DNA of 64,000 nt from Liolophura sinensis (GCF_032854445.1 NC_088302.1:15497338-15561337), one strand, 5' to 3'; counted from the first letter of the stretch, positions 50,385 to 62,198 are shown. Numbers and translations are program-made. Notes: a model not told the origin generated them from the sequence alone.

Positions 50385-51313
50385 AAGAGAAACACAATTA
50401 AAGCCCATTTGCGCCATGGTACCGAGTTAAACTTGATATTCTGCGTAAATTAAATAAAAGATAAACAAGGGATAAAACACGCTTCAAATTCATTAATTTT
50501 GATGAGAAATACTGACCTTAAGAGCTCTAATATGGCCCTTTCATGGCAGTGCAAAAACTAGATGAAGATGAAACGTGTGTTTTATCAGTGTGATGGTTGC
50601 AACACTGTCTAGGAGATTATGATTGGATCAGTATTTAAACTACATATTGTAGCGGAATTTAAGGAAGAAGGATTTAAGAAATAAATTTAACGCAGGGAAG
50701 TTTCATATATTCATTTCTTAATGAATTTTCACGGAAGTTTTGCTAAGATCGTTATCTGAGGCCATACTAATTAATTTACAAAGTCAATATTTTGACAATA
50801 TAGCGTTTATTTATTCTCGTAGGAAGTTTTAAATTTACGTTTATCTGTTTCATGGACGAGTGATGTTGTTGTTGTTGTTGTAGTATCGGCGTTCCTACAT
50901 ATTTGGGATAATTATAAGTATTTTTCAGCAATGTAATGATGATAATGTAGAAGTTACGAAATTCTATGCCATTGCCTTATCTGGAAAGTATTTGCCTTCT
51001 ATTTTCGTTCCTGTTTCACACATAAAATATGATATGCATTGTCCTCAGTTCAACCTCGAAAGCAGAAGTTTGTGTTACCGCCATTTTTGTACATTTATGG
51101 TCATTAGGGTGTCTGTAGAACCCGCACGTACAGGCTTTTAGAAAGCGGACCAGGATTTTCCCACCACAGTTTGAAAAGGAATTTATCATTTAATACCCTT
51201 GTGTGGAAATTGCTTATTCTTTTTGAGTAATATGGATAAAAATATGGACTTTTCGGACACTGACATTTACATTTTGGCTTCAAAACAAAGCCATTATTTT
51301 GGAGTTCTTGGTT

Positions 51314-51438
51314 GCGATCGCGATGACGTCATCGTGTCATCTGTGTTTACAAACTGTCAAAAATGTCTCTTGTGACCAATCAGAGTCTCCTGATTCGGTT
51401 TATGGCTCCTCCCACACCATGTGGAAATGTATAAATAG
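51314..51438 (+). promoter_or_regulatory. Candidate RNA polymerase II promoter
   Basis: In order: GCGATCGC palindrome (51314-51321); CGATGACGTCATCG, a perfect 14-bp palindrome holding a consensus CRE TGACGTCA (51321-51334); CCAAT (51376-51380); 'ggctcctccca', GC/CACCC-like (about 51404-51414); TATAAATAG (51430-51438). The spacing fits a classical TATA promoter firing near 51460 on the plus strand. Nothing comparable is found in units A or B. Confidence 0.55.
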
Positions 51439-51449
51439 GCAGATTTTTC

Positions 51450-51513
51450 AGCGTCTGCAGATGGCCTTGGAATTTGCCGAGAGTAGTCACCAAATTGCTG
51501 ATAAGCATTCGCA
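51450..51513 (+). other. Putative short first exon
   Basis: From the expected start site about 25-30 bp after the TATA box to a strong splice donor (GCA then GTAAGTAG, GT at 51514). An ATG at 51461 opens a 17-codon frame into the donor, but it lies very close to the predicted cap site, so the exon may be untranslated. No downstream exon was identified. Confidence 0.3.
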
Positions 51514-51682
51514 GTAAGTAGCTATTTTATTAAGAGTGGGAAAATTCTTGTACCGTGAATTGGGAAATAGTCCCAGTATCAGGAAAAGTGATTTGTGATC
51601 CAGTTTGAGAATTCAGAGACAGTTGACACTTGGTGGGAATCAGTCCCAGGAAGCCGCGAATACAGTGTCAAAAATCTGGGAA

Positions 51683-52030
51683 TTTTCCCAGTCCCAAAAT
51701 TCTGGGACTCATCAGTCTCACGATACCTGAGAATCCAGCTCCAGGCTCAAACAAGTGGAACTTGTCTGAGATATCAAAAGTGGACCACAGAGACTATATA
51801 CCAGAGTAAATCAACTGAACTTTGGTACCATAATTTGAAGCAGAAGTCTCATGAGACTTTTCCCAGTCCCAAAATTCTGGGACCCTCCAGTCTCGCAAAA
51901 CCTGGGAATCCAGCTCCAGTGCCATGCAAGTAGAAATTATCTGAGATATCAAAAGTGGACCACAGTGGACTATATACCAGAATAAATCAACTGAACTTTG
52001 GCATCATCAATTTGAGACAAGAGTCTTGTG
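51683..52030 (+). repeat. Two 175-bp tandem repeats rich in palindromes
   Basis: The repeat start 'ttttcccagtcccaaaattc' lies at 51683 and 51858, giving a period of 175 bp. Each unit carries the near-palindrome AGTCCCAAAATTCTGGGACT (51690-51709 in unit 1), 'atatcaaaagtggaccacag', 'gactatataccag' and 'aaatcaactgaactttgg'. The perfect palindrome AGTCTCATGAGACT sits at 51845-51858. Confidence 0.82.
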
Positions 52031-52041
52031 AGACTTCGTCT

Positions 52042-52145
52042 CATATGACACTCATCTGGGACTCTGTCCCATATGACACTTAACTGAGACTCTGTCCCAT
52101 ATGACACTTAACTGAGATTCTGTACCATATGACACTCAACTGTTT
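52042..52145 (+). repeat. 28-bp tandem repeat, about 3.7 copies
   Basis: 'catatgacact' starts at 52042, 52070, 52098 and 52126, exactly 28 bp apart, with 'gactctgtcc' between. It directly follows the 175-bp repeats and reuses their 'gggact/gagact' words. Confidence 0.88.
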
Positions 52146-55100
52146 GGTACTTGTGTCAACTGCTGGTTCCTCCCTCGTCATAATAAATATTCATCATCTG
52201 ATTCACTGAAAATCTGTTGTTGGAGAACTTTCATTTCGTACAGGAAATTCAAATCTCATGCGTAAGTCACACTGGATAATAGCCCGAGTTCAGGGAATGT
52301 TATGAAATCGGATCCAAATAGTATCGGCGTCTCCGAGTTCAGGGGAAAGAATCCTGATTGGTTTGCTTCGCTCGGCACGTTAATTATCAAACAGGATTAA
52401 AGTGATTGAATGGTGTCGCACTCATAGGTACCTGCATGCTTGAGAAGACATCATAAGAAACAAAAGCACATAAGACAAATACCAACAACATCTGAACCGC
52501 TACAATATATACAGCGGAACGAAAATGGAAAATGAAAGATTTCTAAAATGAATCGATGCAATTGTTTTCAAATCGCGAGTAGAAACCCTGCATAAAACAC
52601 GCCTGTGGTGGATTTTGTGTAATTCTTAATTTGAAAAAAATGTGACGAGCTTTTGTGTAGTTTGATCTGAATCTGAAAGGCTGGGGTCATTGTGAGCACC
52701 CATGTTATTGTACGGTTATTTGGCTCTTCAACAACGAGGTTCACTTACTTCTGCAAACGGAACCTTAATAAGTCTATCGAGTATTCTATTACCCCCATTG
52801 ACTGTGCATCAGAAACTAACTGAAGCATTGATGTAAATATACCAATATTGTTACATCCAAAGAATTTTAGACCTTGAACAAACTCTTTCAGATTAATAAT
52901 TCGAATTATTACTTGGTGTCAATTAATTAACACTTCAAACGTATGCAAGGGAACTGCTATCAAGGCCAATAATAGATACTTCTTTTTATTTATTCTTTTT
53001 ATTGCTTTGCAATATACCTTTTCACTTCTTCACATATCTTTACAACTTAGATTTAACACTTTACATTGTGTGTGTCATATACAGCTGTGATAACAGCCGT
53101 ACACATTTACGCGAACATCTTGTAAAGTATCATGTTCAGAGAACTTGAGTAAGCCGTACACACTCTATAGCAGATATACAGAGCTTAACAGCGGTGAACT
53201 TTTCTATTACCCTGCTACTGAGGTTGACCTTCTCGGTTCGAGAAATACGAGGTTCTCTGTTGATCGATCTGTGTTCTTGGCTGAACTGTCTATAAATTTC
53301 TCGACGTGGAAAGCTGGGCATTTTAAAAACTTTCTAAGGATGTAGACTTCACCGTAATTAGCAGAGTGCGAGGTCTTGAAATAGTCTCTAATGGAAGGCA
53401 ACCGGTGCCAATTTACAGGGTGCGAAAGGCTTGGGAAATAAAAAAATAACTACTTTTTGACAATCTCTATCGTCTTGTAACATAAAGGAATGTCTTAAAG
53501 ATTCCCGCATTCCTTGGCTCGTATTCCCCGAAGGGAAGTATTTTCAAGAAGTGCTTTTTCAGGCAGACTGGCTGCATCTTTAGCCTCATGATTATTGGTG
53601 AAAAGAGCGCAAAAAGAGAGTTTCTTTTAGTTGAAGATCAGTGCATGCATTAGTTTAAAAATACCATTATGACTTTACCAAAGTATGACAAACTAATCGT
53701 GTAGATCTAAACGTGGTGCTAAGCCAACCAAATACCCGGCTGCCCACAAGTGCAGAGTGCATGTGGGTTGATGTATACGTGTTGTGCACTACGTGTTGTC
53801 CACTATAACGCCTAGATTTGAGATCTGTTTCATTCTTCCCAGCTTAGCTTTCAGAAATACAGATCTCTACATTTACCAACCTGGAACTCGGCCCGTTCGC
53901 GTGGGCTGTCCTCAACATTGCAAAGCTGTACGCCACAAAAACATGTTTCCATTGATCCGTCGGTAATTCTTACTTCATATCACCTAGTTGTGAATAATAC
54001 AGACCATAACGTAACAATTCACAAAAAATGTATTTTGTGATATGGGCACCTGTGACAGGTTCAATTTTCTAATCAACTAAGCGACTGTGTTTCATACATA
54101 AACCTAACAGAAAATTCTCGGTTTCCACGTACCGTAATGCTGCCCACAATTGTTTTGCCTGGGCAATTGTGTAACATTGCGGATATCTTTACATAGCGGG
54201 GAAAAAATAGCGTGAAGGCTATGCCGAAGACAACAGATATAATACCAAATCTACGCAATACAAAGGCCAACCATCACTTTGCCTATTCCCTCGAGTTAAA
54301 ACCAAATCAGAAATATCAATTCAGATATCCAATGTTTAAGGGTTGACCCTGCTACGATTTAAATAGACATATCCTACCGGCCTTCTTGCTAAACTGCTTA
54401 ACTCCAGACATTACCATGACCGATAGTTTAGATATTTGTTTACCTTATCATCAGGTGAGTTACTGGCAGTGGTTGTTCCTTTAACAAGAATGTGGTGGTC
54501 TCCAAACTTGACAACATGGCAACATCTAAGCGTCACCTTAAAAATTTACTGGCAACATTTCTCAGAGAGTTTTATTTGGAAATGGTCTTCCTGTTTACAA
54601 GAATCTGTAGCACTGTTTTCACAAAAAAAAGATTTCTGATCTCAGGGAATCAGTATTGAAACTACTTTAACAAGATGTCTGTCATGCGGAATAACGATCT
54701 ATCCGTAGCGGGGAAAACATTATTGAACTGAGCAGCAACCCAACTCGAGTGATGAAGCTATTTTCCATATCGACTAATATTGCTATTTATATCTTCACTG
54801 TCTGGTGTGCTGTTCTGTTTCTGAGTTGCACATACCTTTATTTTCACTTAATAATTGTTCATTATGGTTGAAAAAAAATGTGATACAACACTTTGGTTAA
54901 TTCTGTAGTACAGATAACCATTGTTGTAGAACGTAATACACTGTAAACCTCGGGTAATCGTTGTTACATGTACACCTGTAACTACACTTGACGTTGTTAC
55001 CAATGTGACTAGTCACAGATATTTTTGCAGTCGTCAGGAAACGCTTTTCAATCACAGCTACCAGGAATACTTTAAAAATACAAGGCGAGGCATAATCATC

Positions 55101-55721
55101 ATACATCTCACAAACCCTATCTAACATGCCTTCTCTTTGTCAATAGAAAAAGTTAAAGATAAAGGATTCACTTTGGCGTCATCGACCCGCAACAAAATGA
55201 GTACAATACAATAGGCACATAGTAGATTCAAATGCTTAAATGTATTTATCAGTGATGAAAATTAGGGAAAAATAAATTAGACACAATTCCTGGTGTTATC
55301 ACTAATGACGATGACGTCTTTTGATATTTTGTTGCATTTGGTCAAAGAGGATGAATACGTCGATACAACAGATCTCTGTAATTATATTTTTCTTAAAGAC
55401 AATCTCTGACGTGGTGAAGGATGGTGAAGTTCAAATTTTACAGTGCACAATATGTGGTATAGTTTAAGTGCAAAATGACACCCATAAATGTTAATCCTTA
55501 ACATCCAGCTTGAGCAAAAAGAATTGCTCGGTGTCATTTCAAGTAAATAATAAAAGACGTTTCATCACTATTAGCGCCAGTGAATGCTTTTTCGTGCAAT
55601 ATTTGCATAACTGAAAATAATACGTAGTATGGTTGATCTTTCGTGACGGTGTTACATGAAGTTTTAGCACAACGCCGTTAGAGCTTTTAACCAATGGGAG
55701 CGTTGTACTCTATGTAGGTTT

Positions 55722-56106
55722 GACCGGCCCGGATAGCACAGTTGGTAGAGCGTCCGCTTCGGGACCGGTAGATCCAGGATCAATCCTTGGTCGAGTCACA
55801 CCTAAGACTTTAAAAGAGGAAGTTGTAACTTCCTCTAACTTCCTCGCTTGGCGTTCAGCATGAAGGGGATAGTGCAACGACTGGTTGACCTGTATCAGTA
55901 TAATGGCTCGGGCGGGGCGGCTTACTTGCCTTCGGTAAGTCGTCTCAGTGATGCAGCACTAAATAAAAGAGCGGTGGAAATCCGTCCTGCAACAAGGAGG
56001 CACATTACACGTGCATGCACCCTAATGATTCCTTCGTCGTCATATGACTGAAAAATTGTTGAAAAATTGTTGAGTAATTGTTAAACCCCAAGCACTCACT
56101 CACTCA
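55722..56106 (+). repeat. Full-length SINE-2 with perfect 11-bp target duplication
   Basis: The tRNA-like head 'gaccggcccggatagcacag' has the A-box-like TAGCACAGTTGG and a weaker B box. A body with a short repeat of 'aacttcctc' follows, and the 3' end is 'aaaccccaagcactcactca'. It is bracketed by CTATGTAGGTT at 55710-55720 and 56107-56117. It is about 385 bp and inserted in unit C. Confidence 0.93.
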
Positions 56107-56117
56107 CTATGTAGGTT

Positions 56118-56925
56118 ATTACTTGAGCATACACTGGGTATGTAAGGTTATGGACGGTGACTCGGTCTATGATTAGTAATGCGGGAAAATAAATCTGAAT
56201 TGATTGAAGCTTGCATATAATCTGGCGAAGTCTGATAGTAGATTACACAATTTCTGTGACATTGACATATCTATGCCTCGAGATATCCAAAATGTTCGTA
56301 ATCAGAATGCCAAAAATTAGATCTACCAGTTAGCCTTGGCACAAACTCAGCTTTGCTGTTCATATTTGTTCCTCACAGTATTGATGACGCCACTCTGAGG
56401 GCGAAGAGCGAAACTGTTAGAAAATAAATTTCACATTGATAAGAAACGGACAGACCCTTCATATATAGCATTCCCCCTCGCAACCTCAAAACAAACGTTT
56501 AAAATCGTCTAGAAGGAGAAGGTTGTATGTTTTTCCTGAATAGCTCAGTGAGATATTGCAACGTTTTAAAGTGTTGTGTTCGTTGGTTAGAGTCCCGTCT
56601 ACCATACACCAATCGAAGGCGCACTCAATTTGTACAAGTAGTCACTCAAACCACAAACTCGAAATAATCAACTGCGCAGACAATAGCGTGACGTCACAGG
56701 AAACGTTTAAGCTTAAATAAACGCTAAGCCACAAGCAAAGAAAGTAGCAAACAGAAAGTGAACAAAAAGAACTTGACCTGATTTAGTTAGACGTTTTTAC
56801 CGTTTTATTTTAGAGTCCTTCTGTATCTTTAAAGATGATATATAAACATCATTTTAAACATACACACCAGATTATGTAGACGTGCTAATTGCATTTCAAC
56901 ATTCTTGTATCTTTTAAATATCATT
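56118..56925. other. Unit C interior, nothing further recognised
   Basis: No gene or additional repeat family was recognised. Confidence 0.4.
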
Positions 56926-56929
56926 GAAA

Positions 56930-57065
56930 GTGTTGACTTCTTCTCTTCGCATGATTCCGTCTAATTATTGTACTTCATTAGTTCTTTGGTGGTTTGTGTT
57001 AAACGTCGTTTCCACGCCCATTTTGGCTGAGGGCTGAAGACTGGCATAAATTCTGTGATGCATAT
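56930..57065. repeat. Single right arm of the TIR-element family
   Basis: 'cttctcttcgcatgattccg', 'ttctttggtggtttgtgtta' and 'aacgtcg' match the right arm of the elements ending at 30160 and 58862. The terminus is decayed. Confidence 0.55.
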
Positions 57066-57964
57066 GAACATAACATATGATACTAAAAGTCTTTACGCTG
57101 AGTCACGAAACGTTTAACGAGGAAGCATCAAGTATATTCAAACAGAAAAAAGTTTACTCGAACTGCGACTGACGAACGCAAGCCTAAAACCCAAAGCCCA
57201 AATGACATTTACTATTCCTTTACACGCCGACTCACTGGAACACCTTTCAAGACAATAATCTGTTTTACTTTTTCCCCTTTCTCGTTAGGGGAGTCTCAAA
57301 CGCGGAACTAAAGGCGGATAACCTTATTCTCAGGTTCAAAGGGACACGTCATGAGGAATTCGTTGTCGAGTTTTGTGCCCTAATTGCTTACATTATGCTG
57401 CTATCAGCCCTTATTATGTCTCCCCTTAGGACTACACTCCAAAGAACTTATCGTAAAAAAATATAGAACTGTCATTGATCTATCGCTTCGCTTTTTGTTC
57501 ACCTGTAACAATTTGCGCGTTTTTTATATCAGCTTGCCGAGAAAGTAATCGATTCTACTTTTCAACATCTCCTGGTCCTCGTGCCTCAGAGAAAGTGAAA
57601 TAAATCTCTCATGTGATTAATACATGGCAACTGTAATAAACAATAAAGGTAAAACCTACTTCTAAACATAAAACAGAAAATGCGCTAGAACATTGCAAGG
57701 CAACTGTACAATGCAGAAGTTCCCTCCTTCCAGGGATGCTGAAATGGGGTGTACCATATTGACTTAGTTTGACAATATTGACATATTGACTTGAAGTTAT
57801 CATTTTTTTCCGACCAAGAAATGACAGACAAATCCATTCCTTGTCATTTTTTTTCACTGAATTTTGCCTACAAAGAAAGACAAGGAATGTTTTGTTTTTT
57901 TCTCTCAGCTTTGTTTCCGGGTTGAATTTTGAGTCCGCGTGTGAGAATGTCTTTTTACCAGAAT

Positions 57965-58110
57965 TAATTTATTTAATTTCATTGGCGTTTAGCGCCATAC
58001 CCAGGACTATTTTACCGATACGATCGCAGTCAGCTAATATGGTGGAAAGGATTCGCAGGTTGCCTGCAGACATTTCCAGCTACAACCCGAGAGGAAGCGA
58101 GCATAAGCTC
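57965..58110 (-). repeat. Old SINE-1-like fragment, minus strand
   Basis: 'tttatttaatttcattggcg', 'aatatggtggaaaggattcg' and 'caggttgcctgcagacattt' parallel the reverse complement of SINE-1 (tail, body, 'aacctgcgg..'). It is heavily diverged. Confidence 0.5.
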
Positions 58111-58329
58111 TTTTTTTATCAGAACAGATTTCACATATACTACATACACAGATACTACAGCTGAACAGGAAAATACTGACACAGATTAAATACTTAATGA
58201 CGTCAACACAAGATATGCTTATCGAAACACATACTAGAAAAAGATCATTAACATATTCTGGTACAGAACTCAATTACTTATTCGGAAATAACACATAAAA
58301 CATAAATTCCCTCCTCTGACGATCAAGGA

Positions 58330-58862
58330 TTCATGCGTCGAAACGAACATTCGTATTCCAGTCGTCAACCAATATGGGCGCTCCAGGTCCATAATCAGAA
58401 GGCCAGTTCCCAAAACGACATCGAAAACAAAACACTAAACAACTAAGAAAGTATATTAGGTACGAAATTAGGACGGAATCAAGCGGAAAGCTGTCAACAG
58501 TTTCCAATGGCGTTGAAAAGGCGCAAGATTTGTTCTAGGCGATTGACTGAAAACAATAGTCAAATAAGGCACCATTTTACTACATAGATTGTCGATGATG
58601 CACAATACCTGAGATTCTGGATGCTCTGTCCATATTTACTTACAAGACAATTATAATTGTAAAACTTCCCGCTTTCCAACATCACTGAAAACTGCTGACT
58701 GCTTCTCTTTGCATGATTCCGTCGTAAATTTGTGCTTTATATACTTCCCTAGTTCTTTGGTGGCCTGTGTTAAACGTCGTTTTGGGAACTGACCTTGCGA
58801 TTATTGAACTGGAAATCCTTAATACTCTATGGCTGGTATACGAATGTCTGTTTCGATGAATA
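58330..58862. mobile_element. 533-bp foldback element (short relative of the TIR elements)
   Basis: Arms at 58330-58525 and 58680-58862 are inverted relatives of each other. 'tcatgcgtcgaaacgaacat' opposes 'atgtctgtttcgatgaatag', 'ccaaaacgacatcg' opposes 'aacgtcgttttggg', and 'ggacggaatcaagc' opposes 'gcatgattccgtcg'. It carries the same termini as the 1.3 kb elements but almost no interior, like a MITE or foldback derivative. Confidence 0.62.
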
Positions 58863-59641
58863 GATCGTAGAAACTAAAACGTGGTCTTTAAACCAAAACA
58901 CTAGAATGATACTTTTCGGCCTATTGTATTTTACAAAGGGACGCACGTTCCAGTAGTGATTAGAATTTATCTCAGTGTTAGTATGGTAACTGGCGTAATT
59001 TTAAACATTTTCTGCTCAGATTCTTGAAACCACAAACATATGTACAAATATATATGTGAAAATATCGGAATACGGTTTAAGACGCGCAAAATACTAAAAA
59101 CAAATTAAGATAATAATGCAGAGAGATTACAGCATGCTACTAGTTATTGACGGGATGCATTCAGTACTACGAAGGTATGTGAGGGTCTCATGGAACAGGA
59201 CTGCGGTACTCTTAAGGCAGATTCTCTAGACGAAAGGACGTAATCAACCACTACCAGTTTTCCCTGGTCGTGGACTGAGAAATGAAGACAAATGTATATT
59301 GGGATAGTGATTGACTCACATGACAACTCGAGAAGAATTCCAAAACAGAAGCAGTTCAAAAGAAAGTAAATAGTCCCGAGGCGCCAGTCTAAAGCGATCC
59401 CCACAACTAAGCATTTATCACACACAGTACATGATTTAACGGTCTAAATTTCAGAGGCACGAAAAACGCTTGGAGCAAAGACAAAACTCATCGATTTTTT
59501 TTAGTCTGCTGTAATGATCTTTCATAATTAGATAACTGTAATTAGATAAAGAAAGTCCACTGTCAGTGATAGCAAAGCATAAAGGTTAGTCTTCTCGTAA
59601 ACTACTCATAAATGTACCATGTTGATATTTTACTCTCCCAG

Positions 59642-59797
59642 AATGAAGTTACTACCGGCTGGCCATCAATCCTCCTCAGGCCTTGCCAGCCAGAAAATTA
59701 TTTGATTGCGGCAATCAACCTTTATGACATTTAGAGTGTCAAGAGTCGAGATAAGAGCCGGTTCTATTTTCTCTCTTGGCAATATGAACTGTCGTAA
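59642..59797 (+). pseudogene. Exon-like frame, unit C copy, interrupted
   Basis: It follows the acceptor-like 'ttttactctcccag', has the same length and final stop as B, but carries an in-frame TAG at 59732-59734 where A and B have TCG. A donor-like ATG-GTAAGT lies at 59801-59807; unit D has GTAAGC there, while A and B have GTTAAG. Confidence 0.3.
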
Positions 59798-60250
59798 AAT
59801 GGTAAGTGTAGCCATGTTCCAAGCTTTGGCACTCGGCGTTCGTGGATTGGATCACTTGGCTTGGTGTGAGAAATGTAGGGCTATGTTTACAGTGGAAGGA
59901 CGCATTGAATTCCCCTTTCACACCCATGCTGTTATGCTTGTTCTCTCATCACAAAATAACGGAATTAATCAATAAAAATACTTAGTTTGAGGTAGAAAAA
60001 AGGAACGTTATCCTGGAAACAGTTCTATAGGTGTTGCATATGACTTTTTCTATTAAGGAATATCATAAAATTTTAAATCACGTCAAAATGTGTGACCGTT
60101 ACCGGATGTGTTTTATATATGCAGATACTTTTCCGATGTTAAAGTTAGCACAAACATTTTGAATAAGTGTCCATCCAACAAGCCGAATGGACACTTCAAG
60201 CTGAAGATAATTTCTACATAACATTCCAACAAGGCAATATTTAAACCTTA

Positions 60251-61125
60251 AAATGGCTGGTGTTGTGTCAATCTGGTGGTGAAGGATTATACGTTGATTC
60301 GGCCTCAGCTTACTCCTTATGTCAAGGCTTGTGCTACTCGATGGGGGAGGAATTCAGGCTCACAACTTTCTTAGCGAATAGCTGACATGACATAGATCCT
60401 TTCTCTATTCGGCCACACCAACCCAATTCATACGGTGGCTCTTTTCCAACCCTTCGTGTTCATAACTGTTTAGCATGACATTCTTGAGACGAAACCAAAC
60501 GTGCTTCCTACTGTTATCTAACGAACTTCAGAAGTGACAAAATTTAGTCTAGATTTACTCGGTGCTTTGCTTTTAGTAGACATTAAACAATCGTTAGACA
60601 TAAAAAGTACAACATCTCATTCATGCAATGCAGCAGTTTTGTGGACATTGAACATGTTGTGTGGTATAACACAATGTCGATATGAACATTGGGATATCAC
60701 GAGGTAACCGCAATGAGGTGAACACATGCGATATTTCCGTCCCTGTGACAACTGGTAACGAACGGCGTTTTGGCGGTAATTTGAGAATACCATCCGGAAA
60801 TCAATTGCCCGGGTCGGATAAGCAGAAACATCATATCCTGAGGTAGTTTTAGTGTTAACTTTTTTCAAACTACCGCATTGGGACAGATAATCAATATTAT
60901 ACAGTGCGTTTCAATATTTGCCCTACTTCTACATAAAACCAGGTCAGAGGTATTTGGAGACGTTACTACGAGGGGCTGCCATCACGTACATTAGTTTTAG
61001 TATCCTCCTCCGTAAGGCGAAAAAAATATACTTGATAAAACGACAACATTTCTTGTTTGGCATGCTGCCATGCCAATTCCCTTCAGTTGGCAACACCCAC
61101 TTATGAAGTTATCGCCCTTCTCCCA
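60251..61125. other. Intergenic, nothing recognised
   Basis: Past the end of the array. The short frames here have no recognisable motif. Confidence 0.4.
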
Positions 61126-61129
61126 AATA

Positions 61130-61375
61130 TACTAGACACGTGTGCACCCTCTTACCCTCAAGAGATGTGCCTGAGGTATAATTGACGTGTGTCTGAAGTG
61201 TACCACTGAGGTGTATCGGGGTTCATGTGTATCTGAGATATACTTGAGTTACTATAGAGGTGTATCGGAGGTACTGCGGCATAGCTATGATATAGCTGAC
61301 GTAAATGTAAGGTGTGCCTGTAGGATGAGGCATGGCTATGGTATAGCTAACGTAAAGGTAATGTTTACATACTTT
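61130..61375 (+). repeat. Degenerate tandem repeats
   Basis: 'gaggtgtatcgg' occurs at about 61209 and 61258, and a pair of about 50-bp repeats ('atgatatagctgacgtaaat' against 'atggtatagctaacgtaaag') lies at 61288-61365. Confidence 0.5.
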
Positions 61376-61419
61376 TATACCATTTAATTTCAAGAACACC
61401 GATCACCAATGTTGCGTAT

Positions 61420-62160
61420 AACCGGGGACAGGAAAAATAAATCATCCTTAACAAAATTTTTAGTGTGATCTAGAAATGGTCTAAGTAATTTATCCGTAAG
61501 ATGGTTTAATCTTTGGGTTAGTGAAGACGGACTAACTGAATTTGGGTCTGAATTTTAGATCACTGGGATGGAGTAGAATAATATATTCCGATTTCTGACT
61601 TTTAATAACATCTCTGACTTGCTTAGATTTATGAATTTTTGGCAAGCCATAAAAATTGCTGCTTTTGGATTCGAACTTGGTTAAGTAATCCCTATCTTTC
61701 GTGAGGAGGTGTTCGTGTTCACGAACTAACTTACGAAAGTTCGTTAAAATGTGACTATCAAGATTACTTGAAATTTTTCTGTAACTCTCCTTGTCATTGA
61801 GTATTTCTAGAATTTATCTTTAAAGTAACTCCTGCCCATAACAACAACAGCTTTACCCTTGTCTGCTTCTTTTATGATGATGTCTGGTTTGCTATAAAGA
61901 CTTTTAATTGCAAGGTTTTGAGAGTATTAAAAATTAGATTTGGCCTTTAATGTTACGATGATGCTAGAGGTAGGTTGATTAAAATGTCTATAAATAGTTC
62001 TAACCGATCATCTCTAGTTCTAGGTTTGAAAGCGGATGGATTAAAAGTTCTAGGTTTGAAGGCCTAATTTTAAAATGTTCATTTGTTCTTGACTTAAAGT
62101 AGCAGTTGACAAATTAATTATCTTGGATATTGGCGATTTTAACATCGATTCCGCTCCGTG
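61420..62160 (-). pseudogene. Penelope-like retroelement reverse transcriptase, decayed
   Basis: Read on the minus strand, three frames together give the N-terminal half of a reverse transcriptase. 'IINLSTATLSQEQMNILKLG' (about 62055-62125) matches the pre-RT block typical of Penelope-like elements. Then come 'IIIKEADKGKAVVVMGRSY' (61830-61880), GLPKIHK (61628-61648), LKFRP (61544-61561) and a 'SLTQRLNHLTDKLLRPFLDH' stretch (about 61460-61523). An in-frame TAG lies near 61808, a frameshift just after it, and another near 61530-61545. The catalytic YxDD part and any GIY-YIG endonuclease are missing because the match stops near 61420. The family call is by motif recall; other LPKIHK-type RTs are the alternative. 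Confidence 0.72.
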
Positions 62161-62198
62161 GTGCGGCAATTGCCTAAAAGCTTGATTGTTAACATTGT

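Larger units (their letters stand above)
50644..52508. mobile_element. 1.86 kb insertion in unit C with short terminal inverted repeats
   Basis: Relative to units A and B, extra DNA starts after 'tttaaactac' and stops before 'acagcggaacgaaaatgg'. Its edges are ATATTGTAGCGG (50644-50655) and CCGCTACAATAT (52497-52508), a perfect 12-bp inverted repeat. A direct AGCGGAA on both sides is an alternative reading of the duplication, so the exact ends are uncertain. The insertion carries a promoter-like block, a splice donor and palindromic tandem repeats, with no transposase frame. Confidence 0.5.
50086..60250 (+). repeat. Tandem unit C (about 10.2 kb, expanded by insertions)
   Basis: Third and most diverged head-to-tail copy. 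Landmarks are 50518 ('cttaagagctctaatatggc'), 52552, 53150-53420, 54275-54340, 57330, 57480-57610, 59620-59800 and the closing block near 60205-60250. Its extra length comes from the 50644-52508 insertion, a SINE-2 at 55722 and a foldback element at 58330. Unlike A and B it is not followed by another minisatellite, so the array ends here. Confidence 0.8.

Noticed and set aside
59706-59975. 89-codon plus-strand frame near the end of unit C
   Set aside because: It uses a different frame from the exon-like block shared with A and B, and its equivalent is not open in the other copies.
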